The notes under the pieces were generated by a model that had not been told where the DNA came from, ran no database searches, and worked only from the letters and a program-made list of their open reading frames with translations. This document shows, in pieces, positions 52,123 to 61,373 of a stretch of 64,000 nt of DNA (within the stretch, counting starts at the first letter, position 1; the number at the start of each line of letters is the position of its first letter). The position numbers and the translations under genes are program-made. This DNA comes from Haloferax litoreum (lineage in GTDB: Archaea; Halobacteriota; Halobacteria; Halobacteriales; Haloferacaceae): positions 124,001 through 188,000 of the forward strand of contig NZ_WKJO01000003.1 of the NCBI RefSeq assembly GCF_009674605.1, read 5' to 3'.

Positions 52123-52998
52123 CTACGTCTCTGTCATCGTCTCGGCGTCGATGGCGAGTGCACCCTCCGTGACGGTCACGGTAAACACGTCGTCTCCCAC
52201 GTCAGTCTCGACGGTGGCCTCGAACGGTTCTTCCGACACCACTTCGAGGTTCCACTCGCGCGTGTGGGTGTACACCTCCCACGGGCGGACCTGCGTCGCA
52301 TCTCGCCCCCGTTCCCAGTACGCCGCGACGAGAGCAGGGTGATAGAACACGCAGAGTTCGACGGGGGCGTACACCTGATTGAAACACCGACGACAGGAGG
52401 CGACGACGGCGTACTCGTCCGAACGCGGTTCGTCTCTTGAGCGTGTCGAGGCGTCCATCACGCCGCCACACGTCGGGCACGTCCCTTCGAGCGCCATCCC
52501 GAGTTCGTGAAAGACGCGGCGGTCACAGGACCGGAGGATTTCGTGTGGCGACCGGTCCGCCGCCTGCGCAGGTGGGAGGTCGTATCGGGCGACGACCCCG
52601 TCGCACGCTCGACACGTGAGGGCCAAGAACGGGTCTTCGAACGCAGCGACCAACTCGGTGTCGTCGCAGTGTGGACACACACCGTCTACCCGCGTTGCCT
52701 CGAACGACGGACGGTCGGTGTACGTCCCTGCGTAGACGGTTCGGACGACACGTTCTCCCGTCTGTGTCAACCTGTAAGACCCGTCGAACTTGCGGACGAA
52801 CGCGCCGTCGAGTTGCCCGAGGTGGTACGACAGTTGCGACGTGCTCTCGACGTCGATACGGTCGTAGAGTTCCGAAAATGTGAGTCCTCGCTCCGCCTCT
52901 CGTGCTTCGAGTTCCAGTGTCTGAAGGATCCTGAGACGGAGTTCACTCCCGAGTGCGCCGAACGCCACTTCGGGTTTTTGGTCCCGATTGCCGGTCAT
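52123..52998 (-). CDS. ArsR-type winged-helix regulator with zinc ribbons
   Basis: 291 residues. Residues ~10-80 form a winged-helix of ArsR/HTH_20 type (GALGSELRLRILQTLELEA ... LSYHLGQLDGAFVRKFDGSYRLTQTGERVVRTV). Two Cys4 zinc ribbons follow: CPHC-CRAC (~110-135) and CPTC-CRRC (~185-215). The C-terminal domain (FYHPALVAAYWERGRDATQVRPWEV) is conserved in a haloarchaeal regulator group, ending in a beta domain. Ligand and targets unknown. Stop lies 82 bases upstream of the protease gene. Confidence 0.88.
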   Translation of the reverse strand: MTGNRDQKPEVAFGALGSELRLRILQTLELEAREAERGLTFSELYDRIDVESTSQLSYHLGQLDGAFVRKFDGSYRLTQTGERVVRTVYAGTYTDRPSFEATRVDGVCPHCDDTELVAAFEDPFLALTCRACDGVVARYDLPPAQAADRSPHEILRSCDRRVFHELGMALEGTCPTCGGVMDASTRSRDEPRSDEYAVVASCRRCFNQVYAPVELCVFYHPALVAAYWERGRDATQVRPWEVYTHTREWNLEVVSEEPFEATVETDVGDDVFTVTVTEGALAIDAETMTET

Positions 52999-53086
52999 TC
53001 GTCTGGGGAATCGTCGGTAGTCACCCTAAGCGTTCGTTCTCGGTCCGCCGGGTGGTCCAGACACGTTCCTCACCCGCTGGTGGGTG

Positions 53087-54739
53087 TCAGGACTCGACGT
53101 GTAGTTCTGTGTCGTCGTCGGACTCCTCGCCTGACCCGTCGTCGATTGGCAGTTTGAGTGTCACTGCCGCACCTCCAAGCGGTGTCGTGTCCAGTTGTGT
53201 ACTTCCACCGGCCTTCGTCACGACCCAGTGGACTAACCACAGTCCCATCCCTGTCCCGTGTTCGAGTGGTGTCTCTCCACCTCGTTCGATTGCGTCCCAC
53301 TCGCCTCGTGGGAGGCCCGGTCCGTCGTCACTCACTCGGATAAGGAGTCTGGCGTCGTCGACGGGACTCCGGTACACGTCGACTTGAACCGTCTCACCAC
53401 CGTGTTCGAGGGCGTTCGTCACGAGTTCGTCGACAGCGACGCCGACACGGTTGTCGACGAGGTGTGCGACGTCCGGTTCGATATCGACTCCGACCGTCGC
53501 CTCCGGGTGACACGAACGAGCGCGGTCGGCCACTTCGTCGACGAGGTCGGTGACGCATCGCGTCTTTCCGTCGGACTCGAGTAGGTCGGCGACCGTCTGT
53601 GCTTTCTCTGCGAGTGCGACGAGTTCGTTCGCGGCCGTGACGATGTTGTTCGCTCTGTGGAAGTTGTCCTCGTCTTCGGCGTCGTTCCGAATCATCTCGG
53701 CGTACCCGTCGATGACGTTCATCCGATTGCGGAGGTTGTGCCGGAACATCCGGTTCAGGACACCGAGTCGCTGTTGCGCCAGTTCGGCATCGGTGATGTC
53801 CGACTGGATGGCGACGTACCCGACGATTTCGTCGTCTCGTTGGATGGGTGCGATGGTCTGGACCGCCGTGTAGAGTTCACCACTCTTTCGTTGGTCGATG
53901 ATGCGTTCTTGCCACGTCTCGCCGGACTCGATGGTGGCCCACAACTCGTCGTAGTACGAGTCGTCCATCTCACCGGATTTCAGGATGTGAGGCGTCTCGC
54001 CGACTGCCTCGCAGCGAGTGAATCCCGTGATGTCTTCGAACGCCGGGTTGACGTAGGTAATCGTCCCATCTGGGTCGGTGAGATATATCGCGTGGCCCGC
54101 CTGTTCGACGGCCATCTCGAACTCTCTCAGCCGACGCTCTCTGTGTTTTTGCTCTGTGGTGTCGACCAGGACGCCGACCAGTTCGACCACGTCCCCGTCC
54201 CGGTTGCGAATCAGTGCCGTCGAGAGCAGGAACTCACCGACCGTCCCATCGCGGCGCTCCAACTCGATTTCGACGTTCGAGAGACCGTCTTCTCGCGTCG
54301 TCTGTTCGAGAATCTCCTCGACGCCCACCTGACGGTCGCTCGCCACACTCGGGAGTTGTGCACCCAGAACCTCGTCTCGCGTCCAGCCGAACGTCTCGGT
54401 GGCCGCCTCGTTCCACCGAGTCACCCGCCTGTCGGGCGTGACCGAGACAATCGGAATCGGCGACGCTGACACGATGTTCTCCAACTTCTCTAACGACGTC
54501 CGGACAGACGCCTGTTGCTGTGCAATCCGCTCGTTCTTCCGGTTCACGAGGAACCCGACGAACAGACTGGAGACGACGACGAACAACAGTCCCTTTCCAA
54601 TCGCCGACGGCGACGCCATCTGTGTCCCGAAGAGCGTCGAGAGGACGAGTTCACCACCCAATATTCCGATTGCACCGAACCCCAAGTACGCGGTTGCAAT
54701 CGCACGCGCGTCGTATGTGTCGAGTGGGGTATCGTCCAT
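53087..54739 (-). CDS. Membrane PAS-PAS sensor histidine kinase
   Basis: 550 residues. Two N-terminal membrane helices (IATAYLGFGAIGILGGELVLSTLFG; GKGLLFVVVSSLFVGFLVNR), then PAS 1 (~85-205, IVSASPIPIVSVTPDRRVTRWN) and PAS 2 (~210-330, VEQAGHAIYLTDPDGTITYVNPAFEDITGFTR), H-box RMFRHNLRNRMNVIDGYAEMI, N-box ELVTNALEHGGE, G1 DDGPGLP and G2 GTGMGLWLVHWV. The second PAS is closely similar to that of the 787-residue kinase. No response regulator is adjacent. Confidence 0.92.
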   Translation of the reverse strand: MDDTPLDTYDARAIATAYLGFGAIGILGGELVLSTLFGTQMASPSAIGKGLLFVVVSSLFVGFLVNRKNERIAQQQASVRTSLEKLENIVSASPIPIVSVTPDRRVTRWNEAATETFGWTRDEVLGAQLPSVASDRQVGVEEILEQTTREDGLSNVEIELERRDGTVGEFLLSTALIRNRDGDVVELVGVLVDTTEQKHRERRLREFEMAVEQAGHAIYLTDPDGTITYVNPAFEDITGFTRCEAVGETPHILKSGEMDDSYYDELWATIESGETWQERIIDQRKSGELYTAVQTIAPIQRDDEIVGYVAIQSDITDAELAQQRLGVLNRMFRHNLRNRMNVIDGYAEMIRNDAEDEDNFHRANNIVTAANELVALAEKAQTVADLLESDGKTRCVTDLVDEVADRARSCHPEATVGVDIEPDVAHLVDNRVGVAVDELVTNALEHGGETVQVDVYRSPVDDARLLIRVSDDGPGLPRGEWDAIERGGETPLEHGTGMGLWLVHWVVTKAGGSTQLDTTPLGGAAVTLKLPIDDGSGEESDDDTELHVES

Positions 54740-54907
54740 TCACTAAGTGGTATACAACTGGATATTTAAAGTGAGGCGTGCGATGCCACCGATTGATAAT
54801 CTGCATTCACGCCTCGAACGTCGGCGCTGAAGCGCAACCGACATTGCTGTCGGACCGTTACGAACGATGAATCGCTTCGTCACGACACCGACGAGGCAGT
54901 ACACTAC

Positions 54908-55972
54908 ATGAGACGACGCGACGCCCTCAAGGCCCTCGGAATCGGTGCACTCACCGCGACGGCAGGTTGTCTCGGCGGGTTCGAACGGCAGTCTGCGTGG
55001 CGTGACCCGCCACTCGTGGAGAACCGCCCTGACGCAGTGTACCTCCCCGCCATCACGGAGGGCATGAAGATGTACGGGATGACGAAGACGGGGCCGTACG
55101 GGGTCGCACTCTCGTACTCCTACCCGCACCGCTTCTGGTCTGTCGCCGGGTCGGAACTACAGAAGACCGTCGTCGAGGCCGACGACTCACTTCACCTCAT
55201 GGCGTCGGTGTGGGACCACGAGACGGGGGCGGTTCTCCCGTTCGACGCCGGCGTCTCGATAGAACTCCTCCGCGACGGAACCCTCGTGAGCGAAGAAGTC
55301 GCCTACCCCATGTTGTCCCAACAGATGGGGATGCACTACGGGTCGAACTACGTTCTCGACGGCGAGGGTGACTACGAGGCGCGCGTGAACGTCGGCGGCA
55401 CGTCGCTCCACCGGACCGGTTCTTTCGCCGGTCGATTCGAGACGGCGGAGACGGCGACGTTCGAGTTCACCTTCGACACGGACGAACTCTACGACGTCGA
55501 ACTCGAACGCCTTGGCGACGAGGCGGGCACTCCCGGTGCCGTCCCAGCGATGAAGATGATGAACATGCCCATGGGTGCCGCGCCCGGAATCGGCTCACTC
55601 CCCGGAACGCACCTCGGCCGACAGACGAGTGGCGACGCGTTCTTCGACGCCTTCGTCGTCGAGGATGGGACACAGTTCGACGCTGACGGGGCGTACCTCT
55701 ACGTCTCCGCGCGGACGCCGTACAACGAGTTTATCCTCCCGATGATGGGCGTCCGTGGAACCGTCGAACGAGACGGGGCGGCCATCGCCGATGGCGAACG
55801 ACTCCGCCGCACGCTCGACCCCGAACTTGGCTATCACTACGGCCTCCCAGTCGATTCGGTCGAGTCCGGCGACACGGTGACGCTCACCGTCGACGTTCCA
55901 CCGCAAGTCGCCCGCCACGACGGATACGAGACGGCGTTCCTCTCGTTCGACTCGATGCAGTTCGAGGCGTGA
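54908..55972 (+). CDS. Met-rich Tat lipoprotein, P19/Tp34-like metal-binding
   Basis: 354 residues. MRRRDALKALGIGALTATAGCLGG is a Tat lipoprotein signal with Cys lipid site. The mature part has Met/His clusters (EGMKMYGMTKTGPYG, LSQQMGMHYGSNYVLDGEGDYEARV, AMKMMNMPMGAAPG, ILPMMGVRG). GMHYGSNY-L resembles the GPHYGANV signature of P19/Tp34 iron/copper-transport proteins (PF10634), whose metal site is built from Met, His and acidic residues. I infer surface binding of a soft metal such as copper. It starts a plus-strand run of four genes ending in a heavy-metal ATPase. Confidence 0.78.
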   Translation: MRRRDALKALGIGALTATAGCLGGFERQSAWRDPPLVENRPDAVYLPAITEGMKMYGMTKTGPYGVALSYSYPHRFWSVAGSELQKTVVEADDSLHLMASVWDHETGAVLPFDAGVSIELLRDGTLVSEEVAYPMLSQQMGMHYGSNYVLDGEGDYEARVNVGGTSLHRTGSFAGRFETAETATFEFTFDTDELYDVELERLGDEAGTPGAVPAMKMMNMPMGAAPGIGSLPGTHLGRQTSGDAFFDAFVVEDGTQFDADGAYLYVSARTPYNEFILPMMGVRGTVERDGAAIADGERLRRTLDPELGYHYGLPVDSVESGDTVTLTVDVPPQVARHDGYETAFLSFDSMQFEA

Positions 55973-56057
55973 CACGTCGGTTCGAGAGGCCCGCATCCCC
56001 GACGCGTCCAACAGAAACGTTCAGAACCCGCCACCCCGACCTTCGAGTGACCAACGG

Positions 56058-56315
56058 ATGACCACGGACATCGACGCGACACGTGACCGCCACGTCTGCG
56101 AGACGTGCGGTGAGGCGTATCCGGCCGAGCGACTGCTGGTCCTCCACCGAGGTGCGCGGCATCCCGATATCCTCGATGCCAGCGAAGTCGAAGCGTACCG
56201 TGAGGCGTACTACGAGGAAGAACGGCAACTGAAGTCGTTCCGTATTCGAGCCCTCGGCGTCCTCGTCGCACTGTACTTCGGATTCCTCATTCTCTTCATC
56301 CTCTTCGCGTCATGA
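56058..56315 (+). CDS. Small zinc-finger protein with C-terminal membrane helix
   Basis: 85 residues. RHVCETCGEAYPAERLLVLHRGARHPD is a C2H2-type zinc finger (C-x2-C-x12-H-x4-H) and IRALGVLVALYFGFLILFILFAS a terminal membrane helix. The finger should face the cytoplasm. Its stop overlaps the start of the next membrane protein by four bases (ATGA), so the two proteins are probably made together and may form a complex; it might sense or chaperone metal. Confidence 0.85.
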   Translation: MTTDIDATRDRHVCETCGEAYPAERLLVLHRGARHPDILDASEVEAYREAYYEEERQLKSFRIRALGVLVALYFGFLILFILFAS

Positions 56316-57709
56316 TACGACCGACACGCTTCAGGCGGATTGGCCTCGGCATCTTCCTCACGAGTCTCGCTGCGCTCCTTTCAGACCCAGTCGCCGCGAG
56401 CAACGCCGCCGTCGGCCTCGCGGGTGCGTCACAGGACAACCTCGCCGTTCCCCGATGGCTCTACCTCGCCACCGGCGGTGCGACAGTCGGCGCCTCCGCA
56501 CTCCTCGCGAGTTTCGTGACCGACCGCCGATTCATCGAACAGGTCCATCGGTGGCGGCGGTCGGTCGCCGTGACCGATGGTCTTCGTCGTGGACTCGGTG
56601 TGCTTGGTCGCCTCCTCGGACTCGCACTCCTCGCGTTGCTCGTCTCTCTCGGTTACACGGGTCCGCAGGTTCCGACCGTCAGTTTCGCCGTCATCGTCGT
56701 CTTCGCTGGCCTCCGCGCGGGATACACGATGTTCACCTACCTCGTCACGGACACGTGGCGAGTGCTCAACCCGTGGCGTACGCTCTCGAGTGTGCTTCCC
56801 AGTGGCTTCGTCGAGTATCCCGACCGACTCGGCCGGTGGCCTGCGGTCGCCGGAATTCTCGCCCTCGTCTGGATAGAGACGGCCGCGGGTGTCACGCGTG
56901 ACCCAGCACTCCTCGCTACCGCACTCGTCGGGTACTCGGTCGTCACGCTCGTCGGTGCATTCGCAGTCGGAACAGACACGTGGTTCGACCGGGCGGACCC
57001 CGTCTCTGTGTTCCTCCACTTCTACGGTCGGGTCGCCCCGATTCGCGTCGACGACGACGGCATCTCGCTTCGCCTTCCGGGCATGCGCCTCGTCACAGAC
57101 GACGAGGTAACCGATATCGCCGCCGTCGCCGTCGCCGTCGTCCTCGTCTGGGAACTCACCTTCAGCGGGTTCGTCACGACGGAACAGGGTGCGTCGGTTA
57201 TCCGTGCCATCGTCGACGTGGGGGTACCACCACTCCTCGTCTACGCACTCGTCTACCTCGGTGGGTATGCCGTCTTCCTCGGCCTCTACCTGCTCGCGGC
57301 GCGGGCGACAGTCCGCCGAATCGAGACGTTCGAGACGCCGCGAGCACTGGCCGTCAGATTCGCGCCTTCACTGCTCGCTATCGCCGCAGGGTACCACCTC
57401 GCGCACTACTTCGGGTTCTTCGTGTCGCTGTCGCCGATGCTCGTCGGCGCGCTCTCGTCACCGTTGTCGCCACCAGCGAACCCGGTCGTTCTCACGCTTC
57501 CTGCGTGGTTTGGCGGACTGAACGTCGCGTTCGTCCTGCTCGGGCACTTGCTCGCCGTCTGGGTGGCACACTCACAGGCGTACCGGACGTTCCCGAGTCG
57601 GATGCAAGCGGTCCGAAGTCAGTTCCCCTTCGTCGCCGTGATGATTCTCTACACGATACTCAGTTTGTGGCTCATCTCGTTGCCGACGGAAGCACCGCCG
57701 TTCCTCTGA
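56312..57709 (+). CDS. Polytopic membrane protein in metal-handling group
   Basis: 465 residues with roughly ten to twelve hydrophobic helices, many small residues, and few soluble loops. Conserved-looking features are FLHFYGRVAPIRVDDDGISLRLPG in a cytoplasmic loop, WELTFSGFVTTEQG, and two His-containing segments (AAGYHLAHYFGFF; VLLGHLLAVWVAHSQAYRTFP), which could be metal or heme ligands. Homologues in haloarchaea carry inconsistent names and I know no function. Coupling to the zinc-finger gene and closeness to the P19-like lipoprotein suggest metal transport or a membrane redox role. Confidence 0.75.
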   Translation: MIRPTRFRRIGLGIFLTSLAALLSDPVAASNAAVGLAGASQDNLAVPRWLYLATGGATVGASALLASFVTDRRFIEQVHRWRRSVAVTDGLRRGLGVLGRLLGLALLALLVSLGYTGPQVPTVSFAVIVVFAGLRAGYTMFTYLVTDTWRVLNPWRTLSSVLPSGFVEYPDRLGRWPAVAGILALVWIETAAGVTRDPALLATALVGYSVVTLVGAFAVGTDTWFDRADPVSVFLHFYGRVAPIRVDDDGISLRLPGMRLVTDDEVTDIAAVAVAVVLVWELTFSGFVTTEQGASVIRAIVDVGVPPLLVYALVYLGGYAVFLGLYLLAARATVRRIETFETPRALAVRFAPSLLAIAAGYHLAHYFGFFVSLSPMLVGALSSPLSPPANPVVLTLPAWFGGLNVAFVLLGHLLAVWVAHSQAYRTFPSRMQAVRSQFPFVAVMILYTILSLWLISLPTEAPPFL

Positions 57710-57807
57710 GTGTTAATAACCACTCTCGATTTTATTGTTAAGATAGATTATTTTTGGGGCGTTTGATAACAGGTGGATTATTAACTGGTGGCTGGCTAGT
57801 GGCGGAT

Positions 57808-60489
57808 ATGAGCGAACACGACGGACGTGTCACGGACGACTCGGGCACGTCCACGAACCCACCGGACGACTGCGGGTGTGACGACGCCTGCGACGTCGAC
57901 ATCGAGGAGGGTCCGCAGTCGGTGGGTGCGACAGACCCAGACGCCGCTCGAAGTCGGGCGGAGTTCGGCGTCCCCGACATGGACTGTCCCTCCTGTGCCG
58001 GCAAAGTCGAGTCGAGCGTCCGTCGACTCGACGGTATCGGAGACATCGACCCGCAGGTGACGACGGGCCGACTCGTCGTGGATTACGACCCCGACCGGAC
58101 GAGCATCGGCGACATCCGAACCAGCATCGAGGGCGCGGGGTACGCCGTCGAAGACGAACCAGCGGTACGAACGGTCACTCTCACGATTCCGGATATGGAT
58201 TGTCCGTCCTGTGCGGGAAAAGTCAGAAACGCCCTCGGAACTGTCTCTGGCGTCCTCGAATACGACACACGCCCGACGACGGGCACCGCAATCGTCACCA
58301 TCTCGGCCGACACGGACCCTGCAGACGTCGTCGAAGCGGTCGAAAACGCCGGGTACGAGGTCACCGGAACCGACGCCGACGAACTCGAAGACGCAGAGAC
58401 AAACGCCGGGCCGCAGAGCGTCTGGCGGAGTACGCGCGCGGTGAAAACGTGGATTAGCGGCGGGTTCCTCGCGGCGGGTATCGCCGTGGAGTACCTCCTC
58501 GGCTTGGAACTCGTCGTGGCGTCGCTCCTCGGTGTCTCGTTCACGCTCGCAGAAGTCCTCTACATCGTCGGTGCCGGTGTCGGTGGGCAGGCTATCCTCC
58601 GAAACGGCTACTACTCCGCTCGGAACCGCAGTCTCGACATCGACTTCCTGATGTCGGCGGCGATTATCAGCGCCGTGACGGCGAGTCTCATCTCGCCGCC
58701 CACGAGTCTCTACTTCGAAGCGGCGACGCTCGCGTTCCTCTTTAGCGTCTCGGAACTCCTCGAACGGTACTCGATGGACCAAACGCGGAACTCGCTGCGC
58801 GAACTGATGGACCTCTCGCCGGACGAGGCGACAGTTCGACGCGACGGCGTCGAGACAGTCGTCCCAGTCGAAGACGTCGTCGTCGGTGACACCGTCGTCG
58901 TCAAACCCGGCGAGAAGATACCAGTCGATGGAACCGTCCTCGCTGGCGACACTGCCGTCAACCAAGCGCCAATCACCGGGGAATCGGTCCCCGTCGACAA
59001 GACCAGCGGCGACGAGGTGTACGCCGGCACCGTCAACGAGACGGGGTATCTGGAGGTCCGCGTCGACTCTGCCGCCGGCGACGACACACTCTCGCGTATC
59101 GTCTCGATGGTGGAAGACGCACAGGCGAACAAGACCGAACGCGAGCAGTTCGTCGAGCGTTTCTCGTCGTACTACACGCCGTTCATGGTCGTCGTCGCAC
59201 TCTCTGTCGCCGCGATTCCACCGCTCGTGTTCGGCCTCGACTGGGTGACGTGGTTCGTCTACGGTATCACGATGCTCGTCCTCGCGTGCCCGTGTGCGTT
59301 CGTCATCTCGACGCCCGTCTCGGTCGTCTCCGGCATCACCTCGGCGGCACGAAACGGCGTCCTCATCAAAGGCGGGACGCACCTCGAAGCGATGGGGGCA
59401 GTCGAAGCCATCGCCATCGACAAGACGGGAACACTCACCAAGGGTGAACTCACCGTCACCGACGTGGTGCCGCTGAATGGGAACACCGAATCTGACGTGC
59501 TTCGGTGCGCCCGCGGCCTCGAATCGCGGAGCGAACACCCCATCGGTCAGGCAATCGTCTCGCACGCAGACGGGAACGACATCGACGGCAGGGACGTCTC
59601 CGGATTCGAGAGCATTACCGGGAAAGGCGTCCGCGCCGAACTCGACGGGGTCCCGCACTTCGCCGGCAAACCCGGTCTCTTCGAGGAACTCGACTTCCAC
59701 CTCGACCACGTCCACGTCACCGACCCGGACGACACGCTCTCGGACGACGTTCGCGCACTCTGCGACAGACAGGGATGTCTCAACCTCGTCGAAGATACGA
59801 TTCCCCGTCTGCAGGCGCAAGGGAAGACTGTCGTCCTCGTCGGCAGAGTCGGGCAAAGCCCGACAGGCAGCCGGACGCAGTCCGGCGATACCGAATACGA
59901 ACTCGAAGGTATCGTCGCCGTCGCCGACGAAGTCCGCCCGGACGCGAAAGCGACTGTCGCCAAACTCCGCGAGTTCGGTCTCTCCGTGATTATGCTCACC
60001 GGTGACAACGAGGGGACGGCACGCGCCATCGCAGAACAGGTGGGCGTCGACGACTTCCGCGCTGGCCTCCTTCCGGAGGACAAGGTTGCCGCCGTAGAAG
60101 GACTCCTCGACGAGTACGACTCGGTTGCCATGGTCGGTGACGGCATCAACGACGCCCCCGCGTTGGCAACGTCGACGGTCGGTATCGCGATGGGTGCTGC
60201 GGGGACTGACACTGCACTGGAGACGGCAGATATCGCGCTCATGGCCGACGACCTGTCCAAACTCCCGTACCTCTACGAACTGTCGCATCAGGCGAACCAC
60301 GTCATCCGCCAGAACATCTGGGCGTCGCTGGCTATCAAGGCCGTCCTCGCCGTCGGCGTTCCGTTCGGGTACGTCAGCGTCGCTCTCGCCGTCCTCGCCG
60401 GCGACGCCGGGATGACGCTCGGTGTGACGGGCAACGCGATGCGACTGGCGCGGATTCGTCCGGCCGACGGCAGCGAATCGGTCGAATAG
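57808..60489 (+). CDS. zntA: P1B-2-type heavy-metal ATPase (Zn/Cd/Pb efflux)
   Basis: 893 residues from ATG 57808 (MSEHDGRVTDDSG). A Cys/Asp-rich tail (DDCGCDDACDVD) precedes two heavy-metal-associated domains, each with MDCPSCAGKV (C60/C63 and again near 133). Then the transport motif LACPCAF (C494, C496), phosphorylation site DKTGTLTKGE (D538), SEHP loop, TGDNEGTARAIA and VGDGINDAPAL. The last helices keep the lysine and the DAGMTLGVTGNAMRL aspartate that mark the P1B-2 (ZntA/CadA) group, so divalent Zn/Cd/Pb export is predicted, not Cu(I). Residues ~680-694 are an unusual insertion built from two DNA mini-hairpins. A/T-rich promoter DNA lies at 57715-57790. Confidence 0.92.
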   Translation: MSEHDGRVTDDSGTSTNPPDDCGCDDACDVDIEEGPQSVGATDPDAARSRAEFGVPDMDCPSCAGKVESSVRRLDGIGDIDPQVTTGRLVVDYDPDRTSIGDIRTSIEGAGYAVEDEPAVRTVTLTIPDMDCPSCAGKVRNALGTVSGVLEYDTRPTTGTAIVTISADTDPADVVEAVENAGYEVTGTDADELEDAETNAGPQSVWRSTRAVKTWISGGFLAAGIAVEYLLGLELVVASLLGVSFTLAEVLYIVGAGVGGQAILRNGYYSARNRSLDIDFLMSAAIISAVTASLISPPTSLYFEAATLAFLFSVSELLERYSMDQTRNSLRELMDLSPDEATVRRDGVETVVPVEDVVVGDTVVVKPGEKIPVDGTVLAGDTAVNQAPITGESVPVDKTSGDEVYAGTVNETGYLEVRVDSAAGDDTLSRIVSMVEDAQANKTEREQFVERFSSYYTPFMVVVALSVAAIPPLVFGLDWVTWFVYGITMLVLACPCAFVISTPVSVVSGITSAARNGVLIKGGTHLEAMGAVEAIAIDKTGTLTKGELTVTDVVPLNGNTESDVLRCARGLESRSEHPIGQAIVSHADGNDIDGRDVSGFESITGKGVRAELDGVPHFAGKPGLFEELDFHLDHVHVTDPDDTLSDDVRALCDRQGCLNLVEDTIPRLQAQGKTVVLVGRVGQSPTGSRTQSGDTEYELEGIVAVADEVRPDAKATVAKLREFGLSVIMLTGDNEGTARAIAEQVGVDDFRAGLLPEDKVAAVEGLLDEYDSVAMVGDGINDAPALATSTVGIAMGAAGTDTALETADIALMADDLSKLPYLYELSHQANHVIRQNIWASLAIKAVLAVGVPFGYVSVALAVLAGDAGMTLGVTGNAMRLARIRPADGSESVE
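59848..59886. repeat. Two tandem mini-hairpins inside the ATPase gene
   Basis: GTCGGGC-AAA-GCCCGAC (59848-59864) and GCCGGAC-GCA-GTCCGGC (59870-59886), each a perfect 7-bp stem with a 3-base loop, five bases apart, in frame, encoding VGQSPTGSRTQSG between VVLVGR and YELEGIVAV. Confidence 0.8.
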
Positions 60490-60574
60490 CTGAGAGACTC
60501 GTCCACTCTCGGTCTGAACCGTGGGCGCTGTTTTGGGTATCAAACTACGTGTTCGCGTCGCGTGAGGTCTTCAC

Positions 60575-61237
60575 ATGGGACGGACAGACGAGACGAACTC
60601 GCTGGAGGTTCGATGGTTCGGCACTGGGTCACCACCGCAGGCCCTCAGTGAGTGGGTTTCTGGATTCGGGGACGTAGAACCGTCACAGCGGACTGACGTG
60701 TACCTCTCGCCACTCGACTCGGGGTTGAACCTCAAACTGCGCGGAGGGGGTGCCGACGCTGTCGAACTGAAGTATCGACTCGGAAGTGGGACGCACCACG
60801 TGTTCTCTCCCGAGGTGACAGGAACCGTCGAACAGTGGTACAAGTGGAGTTTCCCGCTGGAGTACACGCCGAGTCTCTGGAGTGCCGACCCGACTGGGTT
60901 GTGGGTGTCGGTGGAGAAGACACGGATGCTCTCCGCGTTCGAGACGGCTGAACTCCGGTCGTTCGACGACAGCATCTCGGCTACCGATGCGACTGCACAC
61001 GTCGAGGTGACGGAGGTGACGGCACTGTCGAATACGGGGTGGACCTGTGGTGTCGAGGCCACTGGACCGCCTGACGCCCTCGAAGACGTACTCGTTGCGG
61101 TCGGAGCGCGGGTATTCGGTGAGTCGTTCCCAGTCGAACTCACCGCGACGCAGTCTCTCGGATACGCAGCGTGGTTACGAGGGGTTTCGGCTGACTCCAC
61201 TCCGACCTCGTCGGTTCTCGTCCCTTCGAACCGATGA
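60575..61237 (+). CDS. Hypothetical protein
   Basis: 220 residues, acidic, no signal or membrane segment. Motifs such as EVRWFGTGSPPQALSEWV, RTDVYLSPLDSGLNLKLRGGGADAVELKYRLG and VEQWYKWSFPLEY suggest a beta-barrel; RTDVYL...LKLR...ELKYR is faintly like a CYTH/triphosphatase tunnel fold, but I cannot confirm the catalytic ExExK pattern. Monocistronic between the ATPase and a HiPIP-like gene. Confidence 0.7.
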   Translation: MGRTDETNSLEVRWFGTGSPPQALSEWVSGFGDVEPSQRTDVYLSPLDSGLNLKLRGGGADAVELKYRLGSGTHHVFSPEVTGTVEQWYKWSFPLEYTPSLWSADPTGLWVSVEKTRMLSAFETAELRSFDDSISATDATAHVEVTEVTALSNTGWTCGVEATGPPDALEDVLVAVGARVFGESFPVELTATQSLGYAAWLRGVSADSTPTSSVLVPSNR

Positions 61238-61373
61238 GGTGGTCTCGTCGTGCCAGTGCCTCTCACTCCGCGAAGTCAGAGACTAAGGTTCCGAGACAAT
61301 ATCAAACGAGTGGCAATTCTTGCCTCACGAGAAACGGCAACTTTCACTTATCTTTTCCCGACCCAGTCCGAGT

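Noticed and set aside
57767-57780. GATAACAGGTGG as another ATAACAAA leader motif before the metal ATPase
   Set aside because: Only the ATAACA part matches; the AA and C-rich tail are absent.
57808-60489. Copper(I)-ATPase (CopA) assignment for the P-type ATPase
   Set aside because: The C-terminal helices show the Lys and Asp of the Zn/Cd/Pb (P1B-2) group rather than the N/Y and MxxSS residues of copper pumps.
57796-60543. 915-codon open frame antisense to the metal ATPase
   Set aside because: It is the GC-rich shadow of the ATPase gene; the sense protein has every P-type ATPase motif, the antisense one has none.
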